Shown here one piece after another: positions 18,592 to 26,608 of a stretch of DNA of 64,000 nt. The stretch is from Roseburia hominis A2-183 (GTDB lineage Bacteria > Bacillota > Clostridia > Lachnospirales > Lachnospiraceae). The position numbers and the translations under genes were made by a program. The stretch lies in the NCBI RefSeq assembly GCF_000225345.1, contig NC_015977.1, positions 2,711,501 through 2,775,500 of the forward strand. Direction: 5' to 3'. Within the stretch, counting starts at the first letter, position 1, and every line of letters starts with the position of its first letter. The notes under the pieces are model-generated. The model had not been told where the DNA came from. It ran no database searches and saw nothing but the letters and a program-made list of their open reading frames with translations.

Positions 18592-19272
18592 TTATGCCTT
18601 AACATCACAACTTCCTCCGATAGATGGAGCTGTACCTACTGCCTGTGCTACAACATTCTCTGTAATGCTTTTCATATCCGTACCAATTGCAAATATTGTG
18701 CGTCTATCTTCCTGAATTTTCTTCATCTTCTCTTTTCTTTCAGCTCTCCGTTCTGCAAGTTTTTGTTCATTTTCTTTCTTTTTCTCGATTTTTCTATCTT
18801 CATCAGCCTTTTTTTGTTCTTCGCTTGGTCCTGTAATAACCATGGAGCCCATATTACCATCCTTATCTATCCATACCTGACGATACTTAACTTCACTACC
18901 AGTCATTGATTTAATCATTGAGTCAGCCCATCTATCTAATGCTGGAATTTTTGACAACATATTTTCATATTTTGTGGCAACCTCTGGATTACTCATCATC
19001 CTATTTAAAATCTCAGGAGCAATCCTCACATCTGTTTTTCCTGTACGATTAGCTGTTTTTACATTTTTATCCGAACTTCCTGCCACAATATCTATTTGAG
19101 GATTTTTTTCCTGCAATTTTTTTACATAATCTTCCTGACTCTCTTCTGTTTTGCTCACCTGTGAATTTTCCTTTGTTTTTTGAATATCACAAGCTGCCTT
19201 TTTAACCGTGTTCTTGTAACCTGATGCATAATACGATGTGTAACTGCTGTTATTGATACCTGTAATTGCCAT
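18592..19272 (-). CDS. Unknown protein, MAITGINN family copy A (DUF6033-like)
   Basis: 226 residues. The N-terminus MAITGINNSSYTSYYAS is identical over 17 residues to that of the 21400-22149 protein. The C-terminus (DMKSITENVVAQAV ... CDVKA) also matches, and between them lies a charged coiled-coil (DRKIEKKKENEQKLAERR). No signal peptide or membrane segment. From memory such proteins are annotated DUF6033; function unknown. Both copies share near-identical 5' and 3' flanks, showing segmental duplication. Confidence 0.7.
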   Translation of the reverse strand: MAITGINNSSYTSYYASGYKNTVKKAACDIQKTKENSQVSKTEESQEDYVKKLQEKNPQIDIVAGSSDKNVKTANRTGKTDVRIAPEILNRMMSNPEVATKYENMLSKIPALDRWADSMIKSMTGSEVKYRQVWIDKDGNMGSMVITGPSEEQKKADEDRKIEKKKENEQKLAERRAERKEKMKKIQEDRRTIFAIGTDMKSITENVVAQAVGTAPSIGGSCDVKA

Positions 19273-19312
19273 AATCCTACCTCCCTGTTATTGAAACTTA
19301 AAATAATTTCTA

Positions 19313-20260
19313 TTATATTGAACGACTTGGATATTTAATTTCCGTTGATGTAAATTCATCTTCTGCCGAAACATTGATATGCCCACTGCTGTCAATAGCA
19401 TACTCTTTACCATAAACGAAAAACGTATCTCCTTCTTTATATCCGATTTCTATCCAGTTTATATCATTTAACTGTTTTATCTTTGCGTCAACATTTATGG
19501 TCTTTCCTGATTCCTGCAATAAATAAGTGTGTTTTCCTGCTCCCGCATCTATAGAAAAGAATCCCGGAGAAATCCCGACTTTCTCACAGACGGACAATAC
19601 CTCCTCATTGCTGTAGAGATACCCCCACACACTCTTTCCCTGTGCCAGATCAGACAGGATATTGCCTGCCTTACACATTTCCCACTTATAATTTGTTCCT
19701 TTTTGATTTGTATTCTCTGCAAGCAACGATTCCGAGGCTGCCCAGCCTATCCTTCCATTATTGACCGTCCATGTATATTTACTGCCACTTGATGTTGTCC
19801 ATGCATAATAACTTTTATTACTTAGTACCAGAGAATTATTCGCAGCACAAATGCCTGACATGGTGCTTGTATTCATTTTCGGTACTGCATAATTAGGTAC
19901 TACCTGTCTGCTCCCATTAAGGTCAAAGGAAATAACCCCGTACTCCTTAAAATCAGAATTATATCCACAGGAAACATTCTCCCCAAAATTGATTGCATCC
20001 AAAATAGCACTTGAATTATTATAGTTTGCAAAATAATAAGCTAATTCACTGTTAGAAATATTCGCATTTTTATCTATCAGTGCAGCTATGGATTGCTTTG
20101 AAAAGCCTCGTGCAGCATCAGAAATACTTAAACTGTCCTGTTTTTTATTATTTCCTGCTCCAAGCAACATCTGTATTGCTTTTTGGTGTATTCCTGCCCC
20201 TGCCTGCTTTGAATATGTCAATAGCTGGTTTACTGTGTTTACATCTGTCACTGTCTTCAT
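19313..20260 (-). CDS. Unknown protein with N-terminal SISDAAR motif
   Basis: 315 residues, no signal peptide. After an N-terminal helix (QLLTYSKQAGAGIHQKAIQM) comes QDSLSISDAARGFSKQ, then a largely polar beta-rich body with many aromatic residues (SYYAWTTSSGSKYTWTVNNG, GKSVWGYLYSNEEVLSVC). It ends STEIKYPSRSI. Not recognised. The last codons recur as a remnant upstream of the 21400-22149 gene (about 22193-22220), evidence that a related gene once stood there too. It follows the 20288-21187 gene by 27 nt, so the two are probably co-transcribed. Confidence 0.6.
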   Translation of the reverse strand: MKTVTDVNTVNQLLTYSKQAGAGIHQKAIQMLLGAGNNKKQDSLSISDAARGFSKQSIAALIDKNANISNSELAYYFANYNNSSAILDAINFGENVSCGYNSDFKEYGVISFDLNGSRQVVPNYAVPKMNTSTMSGICAANNSLVLSNKSYYAWTTSSGSKYTWTVNNGRIGWAASESLLAENTNQKGTNYKWEMCKAGNILSDLAQGKSVWGYLYSNEEVLSVCEKVGISPGFFSIDAGAGKHTYLLQESGKTINVDAKIKQLNDINWIEIGYKEGDTFFVYGKEYAIDSSGHINVSAEDEFTSTEIKYPSRSI

Positions 20261-20287
20261 AATTATTCTCCAAACCCTTTTTCAACA

Positions 20288-21187
20288 TTAAACGCCAAAC
20301 ATATGCTGCAATTTGTCCAGCATATTATTTACTCTGCCTTCAACAGCTTCTGGCTGATTCCTTAATTCATACCTGCTTCCATAGTAATCATTTAAACGGT
20401 CTTTCATCTCATTACAAAATAATTTTTGATCTGTTTTACCATTTAAAAACTGATTGCAGATACCACTTATCTCTTTCTTCTCATTTGTATAAAAAGCTGT
20501 CTCATCTGAGATTATTTCTGACTTGTACTTATAAGATTCTGTTTTGCTTCCAATTCCAACAACCATGTAATCTGGTGTCATTTTCTCCATGATAGAATTA
20601 CGTGCCGAATCATTAAAATGAACATATTCGTCAATCATGTCTGAAAAACCTGCTTGTAATTGATCTGGAACATACATTTCATTTACTTTTCTTAGCCCCG
20701 CTTCACTTGCACTTAACAAAAATACAGATTCATAGGAAGTTCCTCTATATCCCTCCTGAGCATTCAAAGAATCTACATCTGCTGTCATTGCATTAATCTT
20801 CTCTTTTAAATCTTTCATTTCATCTTCTGTCAAATATTCAGAAGCATTTTCGTCCAGCCATTTTTCAAAAACCTCTGATTGATTTTCCGAACAGCCTTCA
20901 AACGCATTTTGTTCTCCAGAAATGGAAGTTGCTTTCAAATCTAATTTGAATAAATTTTCACATTTATATTCTGCTGGTATTTCTTTTATCTCTCCATTGA
21001 TTGACGAAAAATGCATTGTATGAAAATCCGATACCTTATTACGAGCAGTCTCAACTAACTTTCTTGCTGAATCACTGATTTTCACATCATCCTCCGAAAT
21101 AATATTCTGAGGAACAGTTGTTTTCTTCTCAACCTTATTTTTTATCATCTCTGGATTATTAATATACCTATTTCCTTGAACTTTCAT
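20288..21187 (-). CDS. Unknown protein with N-terminal KISDSARKL motif
   Basis: 299 residues, soluble, helical. It starts MKVQGNRYINNPEMIKNKVE and has EDDVKISDSARKLVETARN at about 34-52. That resembles the D-x-V-x-IS-x-x-A motif at the start of the neighbouring protein and of FlgM-like and flagellar-exported proteins. A long helical middle (EDEMKDLKEKINAMTADVDS) follows. GGAGG lies 8 nt upstream of the ATG. Function unknown. Probably the first gene of a two-gene unit with 19313-20260. Confidence 0.6.
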   Translation of the reverse strand: MKVQGNRYINNPEMIKNKVEKKTTVPQNIISEDDVKISDSARKLVETARNKVSDFHTMHFSSINGEIKEIPAEYKCENLFKLDLKATSISGEQNAFEGCSENQSEVFEKWLDENASEYLTEDEMKDLKEKINAMTADVDSLNAQEGYRGTSYESVFLLSASEAGLRKVNEMYVPDQLQAGFSDMIDEYVHFNDSARNSIMEKMTPDYMVVGIGSKTESYKYKSEIISDETAFYTNEKKEISGICNQFLNGKTDQKLFCNEMKDRLNDYYGSRYELRNQPEAVEGRVNNMLDKLQHMFGV

Positions 21188-21399
21188 AGCAACCTCCTTA
21201 AGTTAGTCCACACTTTCTATACTTCTTTATCTATCTTGCTCGATGTCAAAGAACCTGCATCTATTTTCAGGTAATCTACATCACTGTCATTGCTCAATGA
21301 ACCAATAAAACGATTTATATCTACTGACTTTCTGCCACTCTACTCTCTGGTGATGCCATCCAATGCACCAATTTGATATTTTCCTTTTATCGAATCCTC

Positions 21400-22149
21400 T
21401 TATGCCTTAATATCAAAACTTGATCTATCAGGTGCAGAAATACTCACAGATTCTGCTACAAGGCTCTGTGTCATACTTTTTACATCATTACCAGTTATGG
21501 ATAAGGTATAATCACCCGTTTCTTTTCTTTCTGCCGATTTTTCTGCACGTTGCTTTGCAGCTTTTTCTTCCTCTGCTTTTTTAGCAGCTCTTTTCTCTTT
21601 TACTTTTTCCTCTTTTTCTCTGTTCTCTTTTGCTTTTCGTTCAGCATTCTCTTTCGCTATTTTCCCATCTGGATCATTTGTACCAGATATTGCCACCGAA
21701 ATATTTCCGTTTGCATCAATCATATAACTCAGATTTGTCAAAGTGCCCAAACATCCATTCACCGCACTTTTTGCACAATCTGGAATGGCTGCTAAGTTTT
21801 CCTCCAGATACTTTGCTTTTTCTGGATCATTCATACACTTCTGTAAAAATGCACTTGAAACGGATACTGTTGTCGGAACCCCTTGCATTGAAGTCGTTCC
21901 CGTATTCATATAATGGTATTTTCCTTGCAAGTATTTTGAATAATCATTTACATTGCTATACCCCGTCTTAATCTGCTCTGTTTTTGTCACACCGGGACGT
22001 GATGTTTTTAATTCAACTGTACTTGTTGTCACGTTGCCGTCTTTTGTATTTGTACTATCCTTTTCACTATCTGTTTTTTTTACAGTATTCTTATAATTTG
22101 AAGCATAATACGATGTGTAACTGCTGTTATTGATACCCGTAATTGCCAT
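21400..22149 (-). CDS. Unknown protein, MAITGINN family copy B (DUF6033-like)
   Basis: 249 residues and a clear paralogue of the 18592-19272 protein: same first 17 residues and the end SMTQSLVAESV ... FDIKA. The middle includes a long Lys/Glu/Ala coiled-coil (KEEKVKEKRAAKKAEEEKAA). GGAGG precedes the ATG in a leader of about 70 nt that is identical to that of copy A. No transport signal. Function unknown. Confidence 0.7.
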   Translation of the reverse strand: MAITGINNSSYTSYYASNYKNTVKKTDSEKDSTNTKDGNVTTSTVELKTSRPGVTKTEQIKTGYSNVNDYSKYLQGKYHYMNTGTTSMQGVPTTVSVSSAFLQKCMNDPEKAKYLEENLAAIPDCAKSAVNGCLGTLTNLSYMIDANGNISVAISGTNDPDGKIAKENAERKAKENREKEEKVKEKRAAKKAEEEKAAKQRAEKSAERKETGDYTLSITGNDVKSMTQSLVAESVSISAPDRSSFDIKA

Positions 22150-22283
22150 AATCCTACCTCCCTGTTATTGAAACTTAAAATAATTTCTATTATATTGAAC
22201 GACTTGGATATTTAATTTCTCTCAGCCTCAATATGATATGTAATCCAAGTTCTCTTTTTTCCCTATGTTCAAATGACTAAGCA

Positions 22284-22829
22284 CTATTTATACTTACTAT
22301 TTGCATTTGGCAAATTAAGATATGTATCCATACTTTTCGTCCAAAGCAACGATAAGTCAAACCTTCCCAATTTGTTTAAATCTTCTATGCTTTTTTTGAA
22401 CATTGAGATAAAATCTCTTCTGTCGTTAAGTCCCATATTACCAGCTTCAAGCGGCAAAGATGTGAAACCTCCCTGCTTCTCCACTTTGTAATGTGCCTCC
22501 AATGCACGCATTTCGACTACTGTAGCACTTGATGGATTAACGTCATTGATATATATTCTTTGTTCAAACTCTTTTCCATTTTCATCCACACCTTTCGCTA
22601 ACACCACCGGATTTTCATCCGTTGAATCATCCGCATATTTAAGACAATAAGAAAGACCGGTGCCATTACCTCCTGTCCACAACATATTATCTGTTGTGAA
22701 TATCTGATATACCTTCGGTGTTTCTGCCGTATAAAATGTCTTTTCCCCAGATGCAGGCGTTTTCATATTATTGCCTTTTTGTTGGCGGTACATTGAAGAT
22801 ACCGTATTTAGACCAGAACCAATGTGCAT
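22284..22829 (-). CDS. Unknown protein of the element cluster
   Basis: 181 residues from the ATG at 22829, which has GGAGG 9 nt upstream. After a short N-terminal stretch the body TPKVYQIFTTDNMLWTGGN, YINDVNPSSATVVEMRALEA and DRRDFISMFKKSIEDLNKLG looks like a folded soluble domain. It overlaps the end of the upstream gene by 22 nt. I do not recognise it. It may be the second half of a protein that is a single chain elsewhere, with the upstream ORF as its N-terminal half; its own ribosome site argues for translation. Confidence 0.55.
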   Translation of the reverse strand: MHIGSGLNTVSSMYRQQKGNNMKTPASGEKTFYTAETPKVYQIFTTDNMLWTGGNGTGLSYCLKYADDSTDENPVVLAKGVDENGKEFEQRIYINDVNPSSATVVEMRALEAHYKVEKQGGFTSLPLEAGNMGLNDRRDFISMFKKSIEDLNKLGRFDLSLLWTKSMDTYLNLPNANSKYK

Positions 22830-23074
22830 ACTTCTGTTCCTCCAATCATTTTATCTGAATTGTAAATGTACTGCTTGTATTCCACCATCGTCATATCTTT
22901 AGCAGACACAGAACCTATTTTTGAATTGCCCACTATACTTCCACTAGCTTCGCTCTTTTCTCTTACACTATCCGCAAACCTTGTATCTTCCTTCTCCTGA
23001 TCTTTAGCCGCATTTTTCTGCTGGTACTGATTGTAAGCCCGTGTCATATAGTTCACATTAATTGTATTACTCAT
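22808..23074 (-). CDS. Short unknown protein, probably truncated
   Basis: 88 residues: MSNTINVNYMTRAYNQYQQK, RFADSVREKSEASGSI, then DMTMVEYKQYIYN. Related proteins that I remember from Lachnospiraceae run on for another ~150 residues after EYKQYI. Here the frame diverges (SDKMIGGTEVCTLVLV) and stops inside the next gene. It is therefore probably a shortened or frameshifted member. First gene of the minus-strand cluster. Confidence 0.5.
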   Translation of the reverse strand: MSNTINVNYMTRAYNQYQQKNAAKDQEKEDTRFADSVREKSEASGSIVGNSKIGSVSAKDMTMVEYKQYIYNSDKMIGGTEVCTLVLV

Positions 23075-23310
23075 AGTAACCTCCTTTGCTTTCTTTATCG
23101 GATAAAATAACCTGTTCTCCTAGTCCCATATCATCAAACGACCATATTACGCACACAAAGACCATATTTTTACAAGATGACCACTGCCTTAGTAGAAGCT
23201 CTGTATCTCAAACTCTTTGAAATACAATGCTTCCCTGCATTTTCTATATCGGCATGTTGATATTATTACTTTACTATCCTGCACACTCTCTGAGAGTGAC
23301 TGTATCTATC

Positions 23311-23350
23311 AAAAAAGAAGCCAGCAGTTTATTCACGCACTGCTGACTTC
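23311..23350 (-). terminator. Intrinsic terminator of the mob operon
   Basis: On the minus strand GAAGTCAGCAGT (23350-23339) pairs with ACTGCTGGCTTC (23328-23317), one G-U, followed by six T (23316-23311). It lies 56 nt after the stop of the 23406-24377 gene. The remainder of 23075-23405 holds no gene that I can see. Confidence 0.7.
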
Positions 23351-23405
23351 TTATAATACTACTCATTTTATTTACTTCGCTGCGTCTCAGACAATTTTTT
23401 TATTT

Positions 23406-24377
23406 TTAAACATAACCTCTGTTTTCCCGCCATCCCTTTACATACCACCTGATTCCAACATATACCAGTTGCACGAATAATAAGAGAAATAGCAGATTGA
23501 TTGGCAATACTTCCTTTATCCAATCCCCAAAGTAGATAGCTATTGCCATACTTACAAGTATCACCATTATGGTAATCATATCCCAACAGTATTTCTTATA
23601 TAGCCCTGCAATCTTTATTTCGATGAATGCCAAAAGTATTCCCACACCCACCAGACATCCACCGCAAATCAATATTCTTATCAGCCAGTTTATAATTCCA
23701 GCAACGACAGGATTGGATATTCCATCACTAATCTGTGCCACGTTCTTTCCTGCCAGTACAACCCAGCCAGCAATGGTCTGTGTGAAAGTTGCGATTGTAT
23801 CAAAGAATACCACGCAATCAGAAATAAATATTTTTGACCGTATCATCTGAAAAAGAGTAGTTGATACGGAATACCATATCAGCAGAAACATCAATGCTTC
23901 ATACATGGCTGTTTTTGTTTTATATCTGCCTGCCAGTTTTTCCCTCTGCATATCATACTTTTCCTTAGCTTTCAGATAAGCTGTCTGTTTACAATTCCCG
24001 CACTTTTGATAGAGTACCGGCTTTTCAACCGGTATCTCTACTTTTTTCTGATGGGAGAGTGCATAATCCCGTTCCTGTTCTGCCTGTCTCTGCTTATCTC
24101 GACATTCCTCTATCATGGCTTGGACGGTGTGTGTTTTCTCTTTCTCGCTCTGCAACAATTCTTTTGTTTTCCTCAAGTCGTTCTTTAAGGCTTGAATGTT
24201 CTCTGTTTTGTTCTCGCTGTTTAACTTCTCGTTCAAGGTCAGCGATTCGTCGAGCTGCACTTTCAGTTCCCTGATAGTCCGGTCTTTCTGGTCGAGTTCT
24301 TCCTGCATCTGCTCTGTCAGCAGAAGCAACTCTTCCAGTTGATCGTCGCTCTTTGAGTTTCTTAATTCGTTCATCAA
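23406..24377 (-). CDS. Coiled-coil membrane protein of the mob module (DUF6040-like)
   Basis: 323 residues. The N-terminal ~120 residues are coiled-coil (LEELLLLTEQMQEELDQKDR). A C-x2-C motif (QKCGNCKQTAY) follows, then about five hydrophobic segments (ALMFLLIWYSVSTTLFQMI, VAGIINWLIRILICGGCLVG, MVILVSMAIAIYFGDW, NLLFLLLFVQLVYVGI). From memory similar proteins next to MobA/MobL relaxases are annotated DUF6040. Its first 95 codons overlap the relaxase tail in another frame. It may couple the relaxosome to the membrane or to a helper conjugation system; that is inference. Confidence 0.65.
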   Translation of the reverse strand: MMNELRNSKSDDQLEELLLLTEQMQEELDQKDRTIRELKVQLDESLTLNEKLNSENKTENIQALKNDLRKTKELLQSEKEKTHTVQAMIEECRDKQRQAEQERDYALSHQKKVEIPVEKPVLYQKCGNCKQTAYLKAKEKYDMQREKLAGRYKTKTAMYEALMFLLIWYSVSTTLFQMIRSKIFISDCVVFFDTIATFTQTIAGWVVLAGKNVAQISDGISNPVVAGIINWLIRILICGGCLVGVGILLAFIEIKIAGLYKKYCWDMITIMVILVSMAIAIYFGDWIKEVLPINLLFLLLFVQLVYVGIRWYVKGWRENRGYV

Positions 24378-25815
24378 TCAACCTTCCTTTCTCTAATTGC
24401 TGTTCAAGTTCAGTAATTCGCTGTTCTGTTTCTGCAATAGCCGGTTCTCGCTGTTTAATTTCTGTGCCAATTCCTGCCATTGCTGATTTTCGTCTGTGAG
24501 TTTCTGTATCTGGTCTGTCTTTTCTTCCAGAAGCATCAACAGTTCTTCTGTATCCGGTAAGATTTGTAGCAGCTCTGACAATTCTTTCTCTAATTGCTGC
24601 AATCGTTCTTCCTGCTCCTGAAAGCACATCAGCTTCTCGTCCTTTTCCTGTATCTCCTGAAGCATCTCTGCCATGATATTCTGCTGTTCCTCTATCTGTG
24701 TAATCATTGCTTCCATCATGGGAATTACTTCTTTGCTTTCTTCTAATGTCATTCAACCACTCCCTCCACATCGACAATGCACCGGATACCTTACCAAAGG
24801 TTGCAATTACCTTTTGCAGCAGTGCATTTTGTTTTTTTATCATCTGGTTTTCCTCGACCTTCCATGAACCTTTCCTTATCTGCCCGGTGAGATATTTTTC
24901 CTCAATCTTCCTTGCATCTGCACCCTCATGAATCGTAGGGACTTTCAATTTGCCCTGTCTTTCATAAGAGCGGTGGTCAATCAGATTGTCTATGGATAAA
25001 TGCCGGTTACACATCTTTGCCCATTCGCTTCGCCATAACTCACAATTCTTTGGATTGTTCCAGCCGGTAGCGTCAGTCAGAACCCTTTTCCATTGTTTTC
25101 TGTTTCTTGCCCCGACTTTCTGTACTCCGTTTTCATCAAGTACCGGAATACGGATTCCATGACGGTCTGGATTTTTCTTATCCTGCCACCAGTCCGGGTG
25201 GGATTCATCAACCACGATATTTCCGTCAGTATCTCTGACAAAATCCCAGTCCTTGACTTCCTTGCTGCCCCATGAGTGGTCTGGATTGAATGGTCGCATG
25301 GTTACAAGTAAATGCACATGTGGGTTCCCGTCGCCCTTATCGTGTATGCTCCAGTCGGCACACATTCCCTCGTCCACGAAAGTCTTTTGAATATATTCGG
25401 TTGTATAATCAATCTGTTCCTGTCTGCTCCATTCTTTCGGCAGGGAAAATTCAAATGAGCGTCCAAGCTGTGCATCTGCATTTTTTTCTATCTTCAATAC
25501 CTCATTCCATAGACGCTGTTTCTGAAATGTGATTTTAAACTTTTCCAGTGCGGCATCTTTATCATCCGCTCTTTTATAACGGATAGACTGTTGAAACCTT
25601 TTTATATTTTCTTCCGGTACATGCAGCCATTCAGGAGGTGCATTTTCGCACATCATCAGACTGGTGTAGACGACTTCCTTTTTGGAAGTATAGTAACTGA
25701 TTCTGCCTGTTTCCTCATTCTTCATCACATCTCCATTAAGATATGCCGATGCGGATATGACAGATTTTCCTTTACTGCGCCCGACAATCTTTACTGTAAA
25801 GTGAAATATCGCCAT
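24094..25815 (-). CDS. mobA: MobA/MobL-family relaxase
   Basis: 573 residues from the ATG at 25815 (AAGGGGG about 9 nt upstream). The N-terminal relaxase domain starts MAIFHFTVKIVGRSKGKSVI with SASAYLNGD. The metal-binding histidine triad is HDKGDGNPHVHLLVTM. These are MobQ/RSF1010 MobA features: nicking of one strand at oriT and covalent attachment to the 5' end. The matching oriT lies just upstream at 25994-26070. The C-terminal ~220 residues are charged and low in complexity and overlap two ORFs in another frame (24393-24752 and 23406-24377). Confidence 0.93.
   Translation of the reverse strand: MAIFHFTVKIVGRSKGKSVISASAYLNGDVMKNEETGRISYYTSKKEVVYTSLMMCENAPPEWLHVPEENIKRFQQSIRYKRADDKDAALEKFKITFQKQRLWNEVLKIEKNADAQLGRSFEFSLPKEWSRQEQIDYTTEYIQKTFVDEGMCADWSIHDKGDGNPHVHLLVTMRPFNPDHSWGSKEVKDWDFVRDTDGNIVVDESHPDWWQDKKNPDRHGIRIPVLDENGVQKVGARNRKQWKRVLTDATGWNNPKNCELWRSEWAKMCNRHLSIDNLIDHRSYERQGKLKVPTIHEGADARKIEEKYLTGQIRKGSWKVEENQMIKKQNALLQKVIATFGKVSGALSMWREWLNDIRRKQRSNSHDGSNDYTDRGTAEYHGRDASGDTGKGREADVLSGAGRTIAAIRERIVRAATNLTGYRRTVDASGRKDRPDTETHRRKSAMAGIGTEIKQREPAIAETEQRITELEQQLEKGRLIDERIKKLKERRSTGRVASADRADAGRTRPERPDYQGTESAARRIADLEREVKQREQNREHSSLKERLEENKRIVAERERENTHRPSHDRGMSR
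24393..24752 (-). CDS. Nested coiled-coil ORF inside the relaxase gene
   Basis: 119 residues in a different frame from the relaxase and the same frame as the 23406-24377 gene, from which it is separated only by its stop and 15 nt. It is a nearly perfect heptad coiled-coil (EEQQNIMAEMLQEIQEKDEK, LQQLEKELSELLQIL). A long frame without stops that also keeps heptad periodicity is unlikely by chance, but no independent evidence of translation is visible. Confidence 0.4.
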   Translation of the reverse strand: MTLEESKEVIPMMEAMITQIEEQQNIMAEMLQEIQEKDEKLMCFQEQEERLQQLEKELSELLQILPDTEELLMLLEEKTDQIQKLTDENQQWQELAQKLNSENRLLQKQNSELLNLNSN

Positions 25816-25993
25816 GATACGATTCCCCCTTTCTGCCGTATCCGGCATTGATTTCCGACAGCATCTTCTTCTGGTTTGGCAGAAGTGAAGCTGTCGGAAC
25901 GCCCTCTGCGCAAGAGTGCCCCCTGCGGCATGAGCAGGTCTGGCTGAAAGCCCCGCCGACGGAACGAGCCCGGCAAGCGTAAGCGCAGACCGG

Positions 25994-26070
25994 TTGCCAC
26001 TTGTGGCAAACTTATAAGGACGACCTCTGGTTGTCCATAAGTGCGCCCTTCATTCAAAGGCAATGAAGGG
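25994..26070. other. oriT with RSF1010-type nic region
   Basis: TAAGTGCGCCCTT (26038-26050) matches, from memory, the conserved nic core of RSF1010/R1162-type (MobQ) origins, where cleavage falls after TAAGTGCG. Three inverted repeats surround it. TTGCCAC/GTGGCAA lies at 25994-26009. ACTTATAAGGAC (26010-26021) with GTCCATAAGT (26033-26042) lies directly before the nic. CCCTTCATT/AATGAAGGG lies at 26046-26070. The site is between the DUF3847-like gene and the relaxase gene, in a region that is GC-richer than its neighbours and contains no gene. Confidence 0.75.
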
Positions 26071-26095
26071 AATGGAAAAACCACTCCCTCCGCCA

Positions 26096-26410
26096 TTACA
26101 CTTCCTCCATATCTGTAAGTGGCTCTTTCTGCATCGCCTTTGAGAAAAACTTTCCGTTTGTTTCCTGCCTTTTTAAGAAGCCTATCAACTTTGGTAAATC
26201 TTCCTCCTCAATCGGACAGCCAAGAACCGATTCCACCGCACCGCCAATCTGACAGAGCCTGTGGGTTCGTTTTTTACTTTCCTCGGCTTTCTTTCTCTTT
26301 TCCAGTTCCTTTCGCTGTGCAATGAGCTTTTTGGTAGCTTCGATGCTTTCCTGTTCCTTTTTCTCTAATGCACGTATTCTTTCTTCATAAGTCTTTGTTG
26401 ATTTCGCCAT
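26096..26410 (-). CDS. DUF3847-like small mobilization accessory protein
   Basis: 104 residues from the ATG at 26410 (AAAGGA about 10 nt upstream; the frame stays open for 35 more codons without support). The N-terminal half is a basic coiled-coil (EERIRALEKKEQESIEATKK, QRKELEKRKKAEESKKR). The C-terminal half is FLKRQETNGKFFSKAM-like. From memory, small proteins before MobA/MobL relaxases are annotated DUF3847 and are thought to act like MobC, helping the relaxase open oriT. oriT lies immediately downstream, supporting a relaxosome role. Confidence 0.72.
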   Translation of the reverse strand: MAKSTKTYEERIRALEKKEQESIEATKKLIAQRKELEKRKKAEESKKRTHRLCQIGGAVESVLGCPIEEEDLPKLIGFLKRQETNGKFFSKAMQKEPLTDMEEV

Positions 26411-26463
26411 ATCGTCTTCATCCTTTCTCTTATAATCAAATCTTGCTCTGCTAAGATTTGGCA

Positions 26464-26558
26464 CACGATTCTGGTCAGCTCTGTTGACATAATTCCAATC
26501 AGAATCGTGGTGCATCCTTGCGGAGCATTATCTTGTCGATGTTTTTCCGACAAGATAA
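26464..26558. repeat. Two inverted repeats in the mob operon leader
   Basis: CACGATTCTG (26464-26473) pairs with CAGAATCGTG (26500-26509). TTATCTTGTCG (26528-26538) pairs with CGACAAGATAA (26548-26558). Both are perfect. They sit in the untranslated stretch between xis and the DUF3847-like gene, opposite the candidate small RNA at 26609-26675. Role unknown: relaxosome binding, attenuation or an mRNA structure. Confidence 0.6.
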
Positions 26559-26572
26559 ACATTAGTTCCCGG

Positions 26573-26602
26573 TTGCATATCAGGAGAAGCACATGGTATA
26601 AT
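26573..26602 (+). promoter_or_regulatory. Plus-strand promoter of a candidate antisense RNA
   Basis: TTGCAT (26573-26578), an 18-nt spacer and a perfect TATAAT (26597-26602), directed against the mob operon. Confidence 0.5.
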
Positions 26603-26608
26603 CCTCTT

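Noticed and set aside
26461-26558. Inverted repeats first considered as oriT
   Set aside because: The RSF1010-type nic core with its own inverted repeats at 25994-26070 is a much better candidate next to the relaxase.
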